DNA of 64,000 nucleotides, from the NCBI GenBank assembly GCA_964057225.1, contig OZ059895.1, positions 2,356,001 through 2,420,000 of the forward strand, read 5' to 3'. This DNA comes from Auanema rhodensis (taxonomy: Eukaryota; Nematoda; Chromadorea; Rhabditida; Rhabditidae). The notes beneath the pieces are model-generated. The model was not told the DNA's origin, did no database searches, and saw only the letters and a program-made list of their open reading frames with translations. This document shows positions 36,861 to 51,400 of this stretch, one piece after another. Position 1 is the first letter of the stretch. The number at the start of each line of letters is the position of its first letter. The translations under genes and the position numbers were made by a program.

Positions 36861-38966
36861 CATGGAAACTCAACATACACTAATGCATCATTTTTCAAAC
36901 AATCATAACTAATTTGTGTATTAAGCGTTTTTCAATGTAGTATAGTGCATTCGATGCGGATTTTTAAGCTGCGTCGATCTGTGTTATCAGATTTGCGCTA
37001 GCTTAAAAATGCACCGAGATATCAACTGATATAAGATCACACTTATATCCTCGATTTTCACCCTGAAGAATTGATTTTTTCGTTGAATAACATTGTCTAT
37101 CGTCTTTGCCTTGAAAAATGGAATCTAAAAACAACTACTTTTTGCTAAATTATTTTGAAATTTTTCGAAAAAATTTTTGTCAAAATGTTTTTGGAAGCAA
37201 TGTTGAGTGTACATGGAAACTCAACATACACTAATGCATCATTTTTCAAACGATCATAACTAATTTTTGTATTAAGCGTTTCTCAATGTAGTATAGTGCA
37301 TTCGATGCGGATTTTTAAGCTGCGTCGATCTGTGTTATCAGATTTGCGCTAGCTTAAAAATGCACCGAGATATCAACTGATATAAGTTCACACTTATATC
37401 CTCGATTTTCACCCTGAAGAATTAATTTTTTCGTTGAATAACATTGTCCATCGTCTTTGCCTGGAAAAATGGAATCTAAAAACATCTACTTTTTGCTAAA
37501 TTATTTTGAAATTTTTCGAAAAAATTTTTGTCAAAATGTTTTTGGAAGCAATGTTGAGTGTACATGGAAACTCAACATACACTAATGCATCATTTTTCAA
37601 ACAATCATAACTAATTTGTGTATTAAGCGTTTTTCAATGTAGTATAGTGCATTCGATGCGGATTTTTAAGCTGCGTCGATCTGTGTTATCAGATTTGCGC
37701 TAGCTTAAAAATGCACCGAGATATCAACTGATATAAGATCACACTTATATCCTCGATTTTCACCCTGAAGAATTGATTTTTTCGTTGAATAACATTGTCT
37801 ATCGTCTTTGCCTTGAAAAATGGAATCTAAAAACAACTACTTTTTGCTAAATTATTTTGAAATTTTTCGAAAAAATTTTTGTCAAAATGTTTTTGGAAGC
37901 AATGTTGAGTGTACATGGAAACTCAACATACACTAATGCATCATTTTTCAAACGATCATAACTAATTTTTGTATTAAGCGTTTCTCAATGTAGTATAGTG
38001 CATTCGATGCGGATTTTTAAGCTGCGTCGATCTGTGTTATCAGATTTGCGCTAGCTTAAAAATGCACCGAGATATCAACTGATATAAGTTCACACTTATA
38101 TCCTCGATTTTCACCCTGAAGAATTGATTTTTTCGTTGAATAACATTGTCTATCGTCTTTGCCTTGAAAAATGGAATCTAAAAACATCTACTTTTTGCTA
38201 AATTATTTTGAAATTTTTCGAAAAAATTTTTGTCAAAATGTTTTTGGAAGCAATGTTGAGTGTACATGGAAACTCAACATACACTAATGCATCATTTTTC
38301 AAACGATCATAACTAATTTTTGTATCAAGCGTTTCTCGATGTAGTATAGTGCATTCGATGCGGATTTTTAAGCTGCGTCGATCTGTGTTATCAGATTTGC
38401 GCTAGCTTAAAAATGCACCGAGATATCAACTGATATAAGTTCACACTTATATCCTCGATTTTCACCCTGAAGAATTGATTTTTTCGTTGAATAACATTGT
38501 CTATCGTCTTTGCCTTGAAAAATGGAATCTAAAAACATCTACTTTTTGCTAGATTATTTTGAAATTTTTCGAAAAAATTTTTGTCAAAATGTTTTTGGAA
38601 GCAATGTTGAGTGTACATGGAAACTCAACATACACTAATGCATCATTTTTCAAACGATCATAACTAATTTTTGTATTAAGCGTTTCTCAATGTAGTATAG
38701 TGCATTCGATGCGGATTTTTAAGCTGCGTCGATCTGTGTTATCAGATTTGCGCTAGCTTAAAAATGCACCGAGATATCAACTGATATAAGTTCACACTTA
38801 TATCCTCGATTTTCACCCTGAAGAATTAATTTTTTCGTTGAATAACATTGTCCATCGTCTTTGCCTGGAAAAATGGAATCTAAAAACATCTATTTTTTGC
38901 TAAATTATTTTGAAATTTTTCGAAAAAATTTTTGTCAAAATGTTTTTGGAAGCAATGTTGAGTGTA
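36861..38966. repeat. Satellite copies 106-111, recent dimer duplication
   Basis: Copies 106 and 108 share two variants found nowhere else: ATAAGATCAC (176A) and ACAACTACTT (274A), together with 213G. The intervening copies 107 and 109 share the 5' module 41G, 62T, 71C but differ at 213 and 238. The spacing is 702 bp, a two-monomer duplication. Copy 110 has GCTAGATT and copy 111 has T at 278. Confidence 0.87.
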
Positions 38967-41072
38967 CATGGAAACTCAACATACACTAATGCATCATTTT
39001 TCAAACAATCATAACTAATTTGTGTATTAAGCGTTTCTCAATGTAGTATAGTGCATTCGATGCGGATTTTTAAGCTGCGTCGATCTGTGTTATCAGATTT
39101 GCGCTAGCTTAAAAATGCACCGAGATATCAACTGCTATAAGTTCACACTTATATCCTCGATTTTCACCCTGAAGAATTAATTTTTTCGTTGAATAACATT
39201 GTCCATCGTCTTTGCCTGGAAAAATGGAATCTAAAAACATCTACTTTTTGCTAAATTATTTTGAAATTTTTCGAAAAAATTTTTGTCAAAATGTTTTTGG
39301 AAGCAATGTTGAGTGTACATGGAAACTCAACATACACTAATGCATCATTTTTCAAACAATCATAACTAATTTGTGTATTAAGCGTTTCTCAATGTAGTAT
39401 AGTGCATTCGATGCGGATTTTTAAGCTGCGTCGATCTGTGTTATCAGATTTGCGCTAGCTTAAAAATGCACCGAGATATCAACTGCTATAAGTTCACACT
39501 TATATCCTCGATTTTCACCCTGAAGAATTAATTTTTTCGTTGAATAACATTGTCCATCGTCTTTGCCTTGAAAAAAGGAATCTAAAAACATCTATTTTTT
39601 GCTAAATTATTTTGAAATTTTTCGAAAAAATTTTTGTCAAAATGTTTTTGGAAGCAATGTTGAGTGTACATGGAAACTCAACATACACTAATGCATCATT
39701 TTTCAAACAATCATAACTAATTTGTGTATTAAGCGTTTCTCAATGTAGTATAGTGCATTCGATGCGGATTTTTAAGCTGCGTCGATCTGTGTTATCAGAT
39801 TTGCGCTAGCTTAAAAATGCACCGAGATATCAACTGCTATAAGTTCACACTTATATCCTCGATTTTCACCCTGAAGAATTAATTTTTTCGTTGAATAACA
39901 TTGTCCATCGTCTTTGCCTGGAAAAATGGAATCTAAAAACATCTACTTTTTGCTAAATTATTTTGAAATTTTTCGAAAAAATTTTTGTCAAAATGTTTTT
40001 GGAAGCAATGTTGAGTGTACATGGAAACTCAACATACACTAATGCATCATTTTTCAAACAATCATAACTAATTTGTGTATTAAGCGTTTCTCAATGTAGT
40101 ATAGTGCATTCGATGCGGATTTTTAAGCTGCGTCGATCTGTGTTATCAGATTTGCGCTAGCTTAAAAATGCACCGAGATATCAACTGCTATAAGTTCACA
40201 CTTATATCCTCGATTTTCACCCTGAAGAATTAATTTTTTCGTTGAATAACATTGTCCATCGTCTTTGCCTTGAAAAAAGGAATCTAAAAACATCTACTTT
40301 TTGCTAAATTATTTTGAAATTTTTGGAAAAAATTTTTGTCAAAATGTTTTTGGAAGCAATGTTGAGTGTACATGGAAACTCAACATACACTAATGCATCA
40401 TTTTTCAAACAATCATAACTAATTTGTGTATTAAGCGTTTCTCAATGTAGTATAGTGCATTCGATGCGGATTTTTAAGCTGCGTCGATCTGTGTTATCAG
40501 ATTTGCGCTAGCTTAAAAATGCACCGAGATATCAACTGCTATAAGTTCACACTTATATCCTCGATTTTCACCCTGAAGAATTAATTTTTTCGTTGAATAA
40601 CATTGTCCATCGTCTTTGCCTGGAAAAATGGAATCTAAAAACATCTACTTTTTGCTAAATTATTTTGAAATTTTTCGAAAAAATTTTTGTCAAAATGTTT
40701 TTGGAAGCAATGTTGAGTGTACATGGAAACTCAACATACACTAATGCATCATTTTTCAAACAATCATAACTAATTTGTGTATTAAGCGTTTCTCAATGTA
40801 GTATAGTGCATTCGATGCGGATTTTTAAGCTGCGTCGATCTGTGTTATCAGATTTGCGCTAGCTTAAAAATGCACCGAGATATCAACTGCTATAAGTTCA
40901 CACTTATATCCTCGATTTTCACCCTGAAGAATTAATTTTTTCGTTGAATAACATTGTCCATCGTCTTTGCCTTGAAAAAAGGAATCTAAAAACATCTACT
41001 TTTTGCTAAATTATTTTGAAATTTTTGGAAAAAATTTTTGTCAAAATGTTTTTGGAAGCAATGTTGAGTGTA
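38967..41072. repeat. Satellite copies 112-117, uninterrupted 169C run
   Basis: All six monomers have 41A, 56G, 71C and 169C. The 3' module alternates between 252G/259T/306C (112, 114, 116) and 259A (113, 115, 117), giving a dimer-like 702-bp periodicity. Copy 113 is an exception with T at 278 and C at 306. Confidence 0.87.
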
Positions 41073-43880
41073 CATGGAAACTCAACATACACTAATGCAT
41101 CATTTTTCAAACAATCATAACTAATTTGTGTATTAAGCGTTTCTCAATGTAGTATAGTGCATTCGATGCGGATTTTTAAGCTGCGTCGATCTGTGTTATC
41201 AGATTTGCGCTAGCTTAAAAATGCACCGAGATATCAACTGATATAAGTTCACACTTATATCCTCGATTTTCACCCTGAAGAATTAATTTTTTCGTTGAAT
41301 AACATTGTCCATCGTCTTTGCCTGGAAAAATGGAATCTAAAAACATCTACTTTTTGCTAAATTATTTTGAAATTTTTCGAAAAAATTTTTGTCAAAATGT
41401 TTTTGGAAGCAATGTTGAGTGTACATGGAAACTCAACATACACTAATGCATCATTTTTCAAACAATCATAACTAATTTGTGTATTAAGCGTTTCTCAATG
41501 TAGTATAGTGCATTCGATGCGGATTTTTAAGCTGCGTCGATCTGTGTTATCAGATTTGCGCTAGCTTAAAAATGCACCGAGATATCAACTGCTATAAGTT
41601 CACACTTATATCCTCGATTTTCACCCTGAAGAATTAATTTTTTCGTTGAATAACATTGTCCATCGTCTTTGCCTTGAAAAAAGGAATCTAAAAACATCTA
41701 CTTTTTGCTAAATTATTTTGAAATTTTTGGAAAAAATTTTTGTCAAAATGTTTTTGGAAGCAATGTTGAGTGTACATGGAAACTCAACATACACTAATGC
41801 ATCATTTTTCAAACGATCATAACTAATTTTTGTATTAAGCGTTTCTCAATGTAGTATAGTGCATTCGATGCGGATTTTTAAGCTGCGTCGATCTGTGTTA
41901 TCAGATTTGCGCTAGCTTAAAAATGCACCGAGATATCAACTGATATAAGTTCACACTTATATCCTCGATTTTCACCCTGAAGAATTAATTTTTTCGTTGA
42001 ATAGCATTGTCCATCGTCTTTGCCTTGAAAAAAGAAATCTAAAAACATCTACTTTTTGCTAAATTATTCTGAAATTTTTCGAAAAAATTTTTGTCAAAAT
42101 GTTTTTGGAAGCAATGTTGAGTGTACATGGAAACTCAACATACACTAATGCATCATTTTTCAAACGATCATAACTAATTTTTGTATCAAGCGTTTCTCAA
42201 TGTAGTATAGTGCATTCGATGCGGATTTTTAAGCTGCGTCGATCTGTGTTATCAGATTTGCGCTAGCTTAAAAATGCACCGAGATATCAACTGCTATAAG
42301 TTCACACTTATATCCTCGATTTTCACCCTGAAGAATTAATTTTTTCGTTGAATAACATTGTCCATCGTCTTTGCCTTGAAAAAAGGAATCTAAAAACATC
42401 TACTTTTTGCTAAATTATTTTGAAATTTTTGGAAAAAATTTTTGTCAAAATGTTTTTGGAAGCAATGTTGAGTGTACATGGAAACTCAACATACACTAAT
42501 GCATCATTTTTCAAACAATCATAACTAATTTGTGTATTAAGCGTTTCTCAATGTAGTATAGTGCATTCGATGCGGATTTTTAAGCTGCGTCGATCTGTGT
42601 TATCAGATTTGCGCTAGCTTAAAAATGCACCGAGATATCAACTGATATAAGTTCACACTTATATCCTCGATTTTCACCCTGAAGAATTAATTTTTTCGTT
42701 GAATAACATTGTCCATCGTCTTTGCCTGGAAAAATGGAATCTAAAAACATCTACTTTTTGCTAAATTATTTTGAAATTTTTCGAAAAAATTTTTGTCAAA
42801 ATGTTTTTGGAAGCAATGTTGAGTGTACATGGAAACTCAACATACACTAATGCATCATTTTTCAAACAATCATAACTAATTTGTGTATTAAGCGTTTCTC
42901 AATGTAGTATAGTGCATTCGATGCGGATTTTTAAGCTGCGTCGATCTGTGTTATCAGATTTGCGCTAGCTTAAAAATGCACCGAGATATCAACTGCTATA
43001 AGTTCACACTTATATCCTCGATTTTCACCCTGAAGAATTAATTTTTTCGTTGAATAACATTGTCCATCGTCTTTGCCTTGAAAAAAGGAATCTAAAAACA
43101 TCTACTTTTTGCTAAATTATTTTGAAATTTTTGGAAAAAATTTTTGTCAAAATGTTTTTGGAAGCAATGTTGAGTGTACATGGAAACTCAACATACACTA
43201 ATGCATCATTTTTCAAACGATCATAACTAATTTTTGTATTAAGCGTTTCTCAATGTAGTATAGTGCATTCGATGCGGATTTTTAAGCTGCGTCGATCTGT
43301 GTTATCAGATTTGCGCTAGCTTAAAAATGCACCGAGATATCAACTGATATAAGTTCACACTTATATCCTCGATTTTCACCCTGAAGAATTAATTTTTTCG
43401 TTGAATAGCATTGTCCATCGTCTTTGCCTTGAAAAAAGAAATCTAAAAACATCTACTTTTTGCTAAATTATTCTGAAATTTTTCGAAAAAATTTTTGTCA
43501 AAATGTTTTTGGAAGCAATGTTGAGTGTACATGGAAACTCAACATACACTAATGCATCATTTTTCAAACGATCATAACTAATTTTTGTATCAAGCGTTTC
43601 TCAATGTAGTATAGTGCATTCGATGCGGATTTTTAAGCTGCGTCGATCTGTGTTATCAGATTTGCGCTAGCTTAAAAATGCACCGAGATATCAACTGCTA
43701 TAAGTTCACACTTATATCCTCGATTTTCACCCTGAAGAATTAATTTTTTCGTTGAATAACATTGTCCATCGTCTTTACCTTGAAAAAAGGAATCTAAAAA
43801 CATCTACTTTTTGCTAAATTATTTTGAAATTTTTGGAAAAAATTTTTGTCAAAATGTTTTTGGAAGCAATGTTGAGTGTA
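41073..43880. repeat. Satellite copies 118-125, two tandem G-F-H-I tetramers
   Basis: Copies 118-121 and 122-125 both read G, F, H, I, so each unit is 1404 bp (41073-42476 and 42477-43880). H brings 230G, 261A and 295C. I joins the 62C 5' module to the 169C, 306G 3' half of F. Copy 125 has a private TTTACCT for TTTGCCT. The tetramer length equals that of the left zone, but the member types are different. Confidence 0.9.
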
Positions 43881-45986
43881 CATGGAAACTCAACATACAC
43901 TAATGCATCATTTTTCAAACGATCATAACTAATTTTTGTATTGAGCGTTTCTCAATGTAGTATAGTGCATTCGATGCGGATTTTTAAGCTGCGTCGATCT
44001 GTGTTATCAGATTTGCGCTAGCTTAAAAATGCACCGAGATATCAACTGATATAAGTTCACACTTATATCCTCGATTTTCACCCTGAAGAATTAATTTTTT
44101 CGTTGAATAGCATTGTCCATCGTCTTTGCCTTGAAAAAAGAAATCTAAAAACATCTACTTTTTGCTAAATTATTCTGAAATTTTTCGAAAAAATTTTTGT
44201 CAAAATGTTTTTGGAAGCAATGTTGAGTGTACATGGAAACTCAACATACACTAATGCATCATTTTTCAAACGATCATAACTAATTTTTGTATTAAGCGTT
44301 TCTCAATGTAGTATAGTGCATTCGATGCGGATTTTTAAGCTGCGTCGATCTGTGTTATCAGATTTGCGCTAGCTTAAAAATGCACCGAGATATCAACTGA
44401 TATAAGTTCACACTTATATCCTCGATTTTCACCCTGAAGAATTAATTTTTTCGTTGAATAACATTGTCCATCGTCTTTGCCTGGAAAAATGGAATCTAAA
44501 AACATCTATTTTTTGCTAAATTATTTTGAAATTTTTCGAAAAAATTTTTGTCAAAATGTTTTTGGAAGCAATGTTGAGTGTACATGGAAACTCAACATAC
44601 ACTAATGCATCATTTTTCAAACAATCATAACTAATTTGTGTATTAAGCGTTTCTCAATGTAGTATAGTGCATTCGATGCGGATTTTTAAGCTGCGTCGAT
44701 CTGTGTTATCAGATTTGCGCTAGCTTAAAAATGCACCGAGATATCAACTGATATAAGTTCACACTTATATCCTCGATTTTCACCCTGAAGAATTAATTTT
44801 TTCGTTGAATAACATTGTCCATCGTCTTTGCCTGGAAAAATGGAATCTAAAAACATCTACTTTTTGCTAAATTATTTTGAAATTTTTCGAAAAAATTTTT
44901 GTCAAAATGTTTTTGGAAGCAATGTTGAGTGTACATGGAAACTCAACATACACTAATGCATCATTTTTCAAACAATCATAACTAATTTGTGTATTAAGCG
45001 TTTCTCAATGTAGTATAGTGCATTCGATGCGGATTTTTAAGCTGCGTCGATCTGTGTTATCAGATTTGCGCTAGCTTAAAAATGCACCGAGATATCAACT
45101 GCTATAAGTTCACACTTATATCCTCGATTTTCACCCTGAAGAATTAATTTTTTCGTTGAATAACATTGTCCATCGTCTTTGCCTTGAAAAAAGGAATCTA
45201 AAAACATCTACTTTTTGCTAAATTATTTTGAAATTTTTGGAAAAAATTTTTGTCAAAATGTTTTTGGAAGCAATGTTGAGTGTACATGGAAACTCAACAT
45301 ACACTAATGCATCATTTTTCAAACAATCATAACTAATTTGTGTATTAAGCGTTTCTCAATGTAGTATAGTGCATTCGATGCGGATTTTTAAGCTGCGTCG
45401 ATCTGTGTTATCAGATTTGCGCTAGCTTAAAAATGCACCGAGATATCAACTGATATAAGTTCACACTTATATCCTCGATTTTCACCCTGAAGAATTAATT
45501 TTTTCGTTGAATAACATTGTCCATCGTCTTTGCCTGGAAAAATGGAATCTAAAAACATCTACTTTTTGCTAAATTATTTTGAAATTTTTCGAAAAAATTT
45601 TTGTCAAAATGTTTTTGGAAGCAATGTTGAGTGTACATGGAAACTCAACATACACTAATGCATCATTTTTCAAACAATCATAACTAATTTGTGTATTAAG
45701 CGTTTCTCAATGTAGTATAGTGCATTCGATGCGGATTTTTAAGCTGCGTCGATCTGTGTTATCAGATTTGCGCTAGCTTAAAAATGCACCGAGATATCAA
45801 CTGCTATAAGTTCACACTTATATCCTCGATTTTCACCCTGAAGAATTAATTTTTTCGTTGAATAACATTGTCCATCGTCTTTGCCTTGAAAAAAGGAATC
45901 TAAAAACATCTACTTTTTGCTAAATTATTTTGAAATTTTTGGAAAAAATTTTTGTCAAAATGTTTTTGGAAGCAATGTTGAGTGTA
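43881..45986. repeat. Satellite copies 126-131, H, mixed, then G-F-G-F
   Basis: Copy 126 is H with G at 63, a change also seen in copy 2. Copy 127 has the 41G, 62T 5' module with 169A, 252G and T at 278, like copies 101 and 111. Copies 128-131 alternate G and F, a two-monomer (702 bp) repeat. Confidence 0.86.
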
Positions 45987-48443
45987 CATGGAAACTCAAC
46001 ATACACTAATGCATCATTTTTCAAACGATCATAACTAATTTTTGTATTAAGCGTTTCTCAATGTAGTATAGTGCATTCGATGCGGATTTTTAAGCTGCGT
46101 CGATCTGTGTTATCAGATTTGCGCTAGCTTAAAAATGCACCGAGATATCAACTGCTATAAGTTCACACTTATATCCTCGATTTTCACCCTGAAGAATTAA
46201 TTTTTTCGTTGAATAACATTGTCCATCGTCTTTGCCTGGAAAAATGGAATCTAAAAACATCTACTTTTTGCTAAATTATTTTGAAATTTTTCGAAAAAAT
46301 TTTTGTCAAAATGTTTTTGGAAGCAATGTTGAGTGTACATGGAAACTCAACATACACTAATGCATCATTTTTCCAACAATCATAACTAATTTGTGTATTA
46401 AGCGTTTCTCAATGTAGTATAGTGCATTCGATGCGGATTTTTAAGCTGCGTCGATCTGTGTTATCAGATTTGCGCTAGCTTAAAAATGCACCGAGATATC
46501 AACTGCTATAAGTTCACACTTATATCCTCGATTTTCACCCTGAAGAATTAATTTTTTCGTTGAATAACATTGTCCATCGTCTTTGCCTTGAAAAAAGGAA
46601 TCTAAAAACATCTACTTTTTGCTAAATTATTTTGAAATTTTTGGAAAAAATTTTTGTCAAAATGTTTTTGGAAGCAATGTTGAGTGTACATGGAAACTCA
46701 ACATACACTAATGCATCATTTTTCAAACAATCATAACTAATTTGTGTATTAAGCGTTTCTCAATGTAGTATAGTGCATTCGATGCGGATTTTTAAGCTGC
46801 GTCGATCTGTGTTATCAGATTTGCGCTAGCTTAAAAATGCACCGAGATATCAACTGCTATAAGTTCACACTTATATCCTCGATTTTCACCCTGAAGAATT
46901 AATTTTTTCGTTGAATAACATTGTCCATCGTCTTTGCCTTGAAAAAAGGAATCTAAAAACATCTACTTTTTGCTAAATTATTTTGAAATTTTTGGAAAAA
47001 ATTTTTGTCAAAATGTTTTTGGAAGCAATGTTGAGTGTACATGGAAACTCAACATACACTAATGCATCATTTTTCAAACGATCATAACTAATTTTTGTAT
47101 TAAGCGTTTCTCAATGTAGTATAGTGCATTCGATGCGGATTTTTAAGCTGCGTCGATCTGTGTTATCAGATTTGCGCTAGCTTAAAAATGCACCGAGATA
47201 TCAACTGCTATAAGTTCACACTTATATCCTCGATTTTCACCCTGAAGAATTAATTTTTTCGTTGAATAACATTGTCCATCGTCTTTGCCTTAAAAAAAGG
47301 AATCTAAAAACATCTACTTTTTGCTAAATTATTTTGAAATTTTTCGAAAAAATTTTTGTCAAAATGTTTTTGGAAGCAATGTTGAGTGTACATGGAAACT
47401 CAACATACACTAATGCATCATTTTTCAAACGATCATAACTAATTTTTGTATTAAGCGTTTCTCAATGTAGTATAGTGCATTCGATGCGGATTTTTAAGCT
47501 GCGTCGATCTGTGTTATCAGATTTGCGCTAGCTTAAAAATGCACCGAGATATCAACTGCTATAAGTTCACACTTATATCCTCGATTTTCACCCTGAAGAA
47601 TTAATTTTTTCGTTGAATAACATTGTCCATCGTCTTTGCCTGGAAAAATGGAATCTAAAAACATCTACTTTTTGCTAAATTATTTTGAAATTTTTCGAAA
47701 AAATTTTTGTCAAAATGTTTTTGGAAGCAATGTTGAGTGTACATGGAAACTCAACATACACTAATGCATCATTTTTCCAACAATCATAACTAATTTGTGT
47801 ATTAAGCGTTTCTCAATGTAGTATAGTGCATTCGATGCGGATTTTTAAGCTGCGTCGATCTGTGTTATCAGATTTGCGCTAGCTTAAAAATGCACCGAGA
47901 TATCAACTGCTATAAGTTCACACTTATATCCTCGATTTTCACCCTGAAGAATTAATTTTTTCGTTGAATAACATTGTCCATCGTCTTTGCCTTGAAAAAA
48001 GGAATCTAAAAACATCTACTTTTTGCTAAATTATTTTGAAATTTTTGGAAAAAATTTTTGTCAAAATGTTTTTGGAAGCAATGTTGAGTGTACATGGAAA
48101 CTCAACATACACTAATGCATCATTTTTCAAACAATCATAACTAATTTGTGTATTAAGCGTTTCTCAATGTAGTATAGTGCATTCGATGCGGATTTTTAAG
48201 CTGCGTCGATCTGTGTTATCAGATTTGCGCTAGCTTAAAAATGCACCGAGATATCAACTGCTATAAGTTCACACTTATATCCTCGATTTTCACCCTGAAG
48301 AATTAATTTTTTCGTTGAATAACATTGTCCATCGTCTTTGCCTTGAAAAAAGGAATCTAAAAACATCTACTTTTTGCTAAATTATTTTGAAATTTTTGGA
48401 AAAAATTTTTGTCAAAATGTTTTTGGAAGCAATGTTGAGTGTA
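45987..48443. repeat. Satellite copies 132-138, four-copy-offset duplication marked by TTTCCAAC
   Basis: Copies 132-134 (45987-47039) and 136-138 (47391-48443) have the same order, offset by 1404 bp. The marker is TTTTTCCAACAATC in place of TTTTTCAAACAATC in copies 133 and 137; it occurs once more, in copy 145. Copy 135 between them has CCTTAAAAAAAGG. All seven copies are 169C. Confidence 0.87.
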
Positions 48444-51400
48444 CATGGAAACTCAACATACACTAATGCATCATTTTTCAAACGATCATAACTAATTTTT
48501 GTATTAAGCGTTTCTCAATGTAGTATAGTGCATTCGATGCGGATTTTTAAGCTGCGTCGATCTGTGTTATCAGATTTGCGCTAGCTTAAAAATGCACCGA
48601 GATATCAACTGATATAAGTTCACACTTATATCCTCGATTTTCACCCTGAAGAATTAATTTTTTCGTTGAATAGCATTGTCCATCGTCTTTGCCTTGAAAA
48701 AAGAAATCTAAAAACATCTACTTTTTGCTAAATTATTCTGAAATTTTTCGAAAAAATTTTTGTCAAAATGTTTTTGGAAGCAATGTTGAGTGTACATGGA
48801 AACTCAACATACACTAATGCATCATTTTTCAAACGATCATAACTAATTTTTGTATCAAGCGTTTCTCAATGTAGTATAGTGCATTCGATGCGGATTTTTA
48901 AGCTGCGTCGATCTGTGTTATCAGATTTGCGCTAGCTTAAAAATGCACCGAGATATCAACTGCTATAAGTTCACACTTATATCCTCGATTTTCACCCTGA
49001 AGAATTAATTTTTTCGTTGAATAACATTGTCCATCGTCTTTGCCTTGAAAAAAGGAATCTAAAAACATCTACTTTTTGCTAAATTATTTTGAAATTTTTG
49101 GAAAAAATTTTTGTCAAAATGTTTTTGGAAGCAATGTTGAGTGTACATGGAAACTCAACATACACTAATGCATCATTTTTCAAACGATCATAACTAATTT
49201 TTGTATTAAGCGTTTCTCAATGTAGTATAGTGCATTCGATGCGGATTTTTAAGCTGCGTCGATCTGTGTTATCAGATTTGCGCTAGCTTAAAAATGCACC
49301 GAGATATCAACTGATATAAGTTCACACTTATATCCTCGATTTTCACCCTGAAGAATTAATTTTTTCGTTGAATAGCATTGTCCATCGTCTTTGCCTTGAA
49401 AAAAGAAATCTAAAAACATCTACTTTTTGCTAAATTATTCTGAAATTTTTCGAAAAAATTTTTGTCAAAATGTTTTTGGAAGCAATGTTGAGTGTACATG
49501 GAAACTCAACATACACTAATGCATCATTTTTCAAACGATCATAACTAATTTTTGTATCAAGCGTTTCTCAATGTAGTATAGTGCATTCGATGCGGATTTT
49601 TAAGCTGCGTCGATCTGTGTTATCAGATTTGCGCTAGCTTAAAAATGCACCGAGATATCAACTGATATAAGTTCACACATATATCCTCGATTTTCACCCT
49701 GAAGAATTAATTTTTTCGTTGAATAACATTGTCCATCGTCTTTGCCTTGAAAGATGGAATCTAAAAACATCTACTTTTTGCCAAATTATTTTGAAATTTT
49801 TCGAAAAAATTTTTGTCAAAATGTTTTTGGAAGCAATGTTGAGTGTACATGGAAACTCAACATACACTAATGCATCATTTTTCAAACAATCATAACTAAT
49901 TTGTGTATTAAGCGTTTCTCAATGTAGTATAGTGCATTCGATGCGGATTTTTAAGCTGCGTCGATCTGTGTTATCAGATTTGCGCTAGCTTAAAAATGCA
50001 CCGAGATATCAACTGATATAAGTTCACACTTATATCCTCGATTTTCACCCTGAAGAATTAATTTTTTCGTTGAATAACATTGTCCATCGTCTTTGCCTGG
50101 AAAAATGGAATCTAAAAACATCTACTTTTTGCTAAATTATTTTGAAATTTTTCGAAAAAATTTTTGTCAAAATGTTTTTGGAAGCAATGTTGAGTGTACA
50201 TGGAAACTCAACATACACTAATGCATCATTTTTCAAACAATCATAACTAATTTGTGTATTAAGCGTTTCTCAATGTAGTATAGTGCATTCGATGCGGATT
50301 TTTAAGCTGCGTCGATCTGTGTTATCAGATTTGCGCTAGCTTAAAAATGCACCGAGATATCAACTGCTATAAGTTCACACTTATATCCTCGATTTTCACC
50401 CTGAAGAATTAATTTTTTCGTTGAATAACATTGTCCATCGTCTTTGCCTGGAAAAATGGAATCTAAAAACATCTACTTTTTGCTAAATTATTTTGAAATT
50501 TTTCGAAAAAATTTTTGTCAAAATGTTTTTGGAAGCAATGTTGAGTGTACATGGAAACTCAACATACACTAATGCATCATTTTTCCAACAATCATAACTA
50601 ATTTGTGTATTAAGCGTTTCTCAATGTAGTATAGTGCATTCGATGCGGATTTTTAAGCTGCGTCGATCTGTGTTATCAGATTTGCGCTAGCTTAAAAATG
50701 CACCGAGATATCAACTGCTATAAGTTCACACTTATATCCTCGATTTTCACCCTGAAGAATTAATTTTTTCGTTGAATAACATTGTCCATCGTCTTTGCCT
50801 TGAAAAAAGAAATCTAAAAACATCTACTTTTTGCTAAATTATTTTGAAATTTTTGGAAAAAATTTTTGTCAAAATGTTTTTGGAAGCAATGTTGAGTGTA
50901 CATGGAAACTCAACATACACTAATGCATCATTTTTCAAACGATCATAACTAATTTTTGTATTAAGCGTTTCTCAATGTAGTATAGTGCATTCGATGCGGA
51001 TTTTTAAGCTGCGTCGATCTGTGTTATCAGATTTGCGCTAGCTTAAAAATGCACCGAGATATCAACTGATATAAGTTCACACTTATATCCTCGATTTTCA
51101 CCCTGAAGAATTAATTTTTTCGTTGAATAGCATTGTCCATCGTCTTTGCCTTGAAAAAAGAAATCTAAAAACATCTACTTTTTGCTAAATTATTCTGAAA
51201 TTTTTCGAAAAAATTTTTGTCAAAATGTTTTTGGAAGCAATGTTGAGTGTACATGGAAACTCAACATACACTAATGCATCATTTTTCAAACGATCATAAC
51301 TAATTTTTGTATCAAGCGTTTCTCAATGTAGTATAGTGCATTCGATGCGGATTTTTAAGCTGCGTCGATCTGTGTTATCAGATTTGCGCTAGCTTAAAAA

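Noticed and set aside
49694-49885. Minus-strand open frame of 63 codons, recurring at 52151-52342 and 54959-55150
   Set aside because: It opens only because T to C at monomer position 286 (TTTTTGCCAAATT) removes a stop in three related P' copies. The repeats are spaced 7 and 8 monomers apart. No start context, no domain, and every other monomer is closed in this frame.
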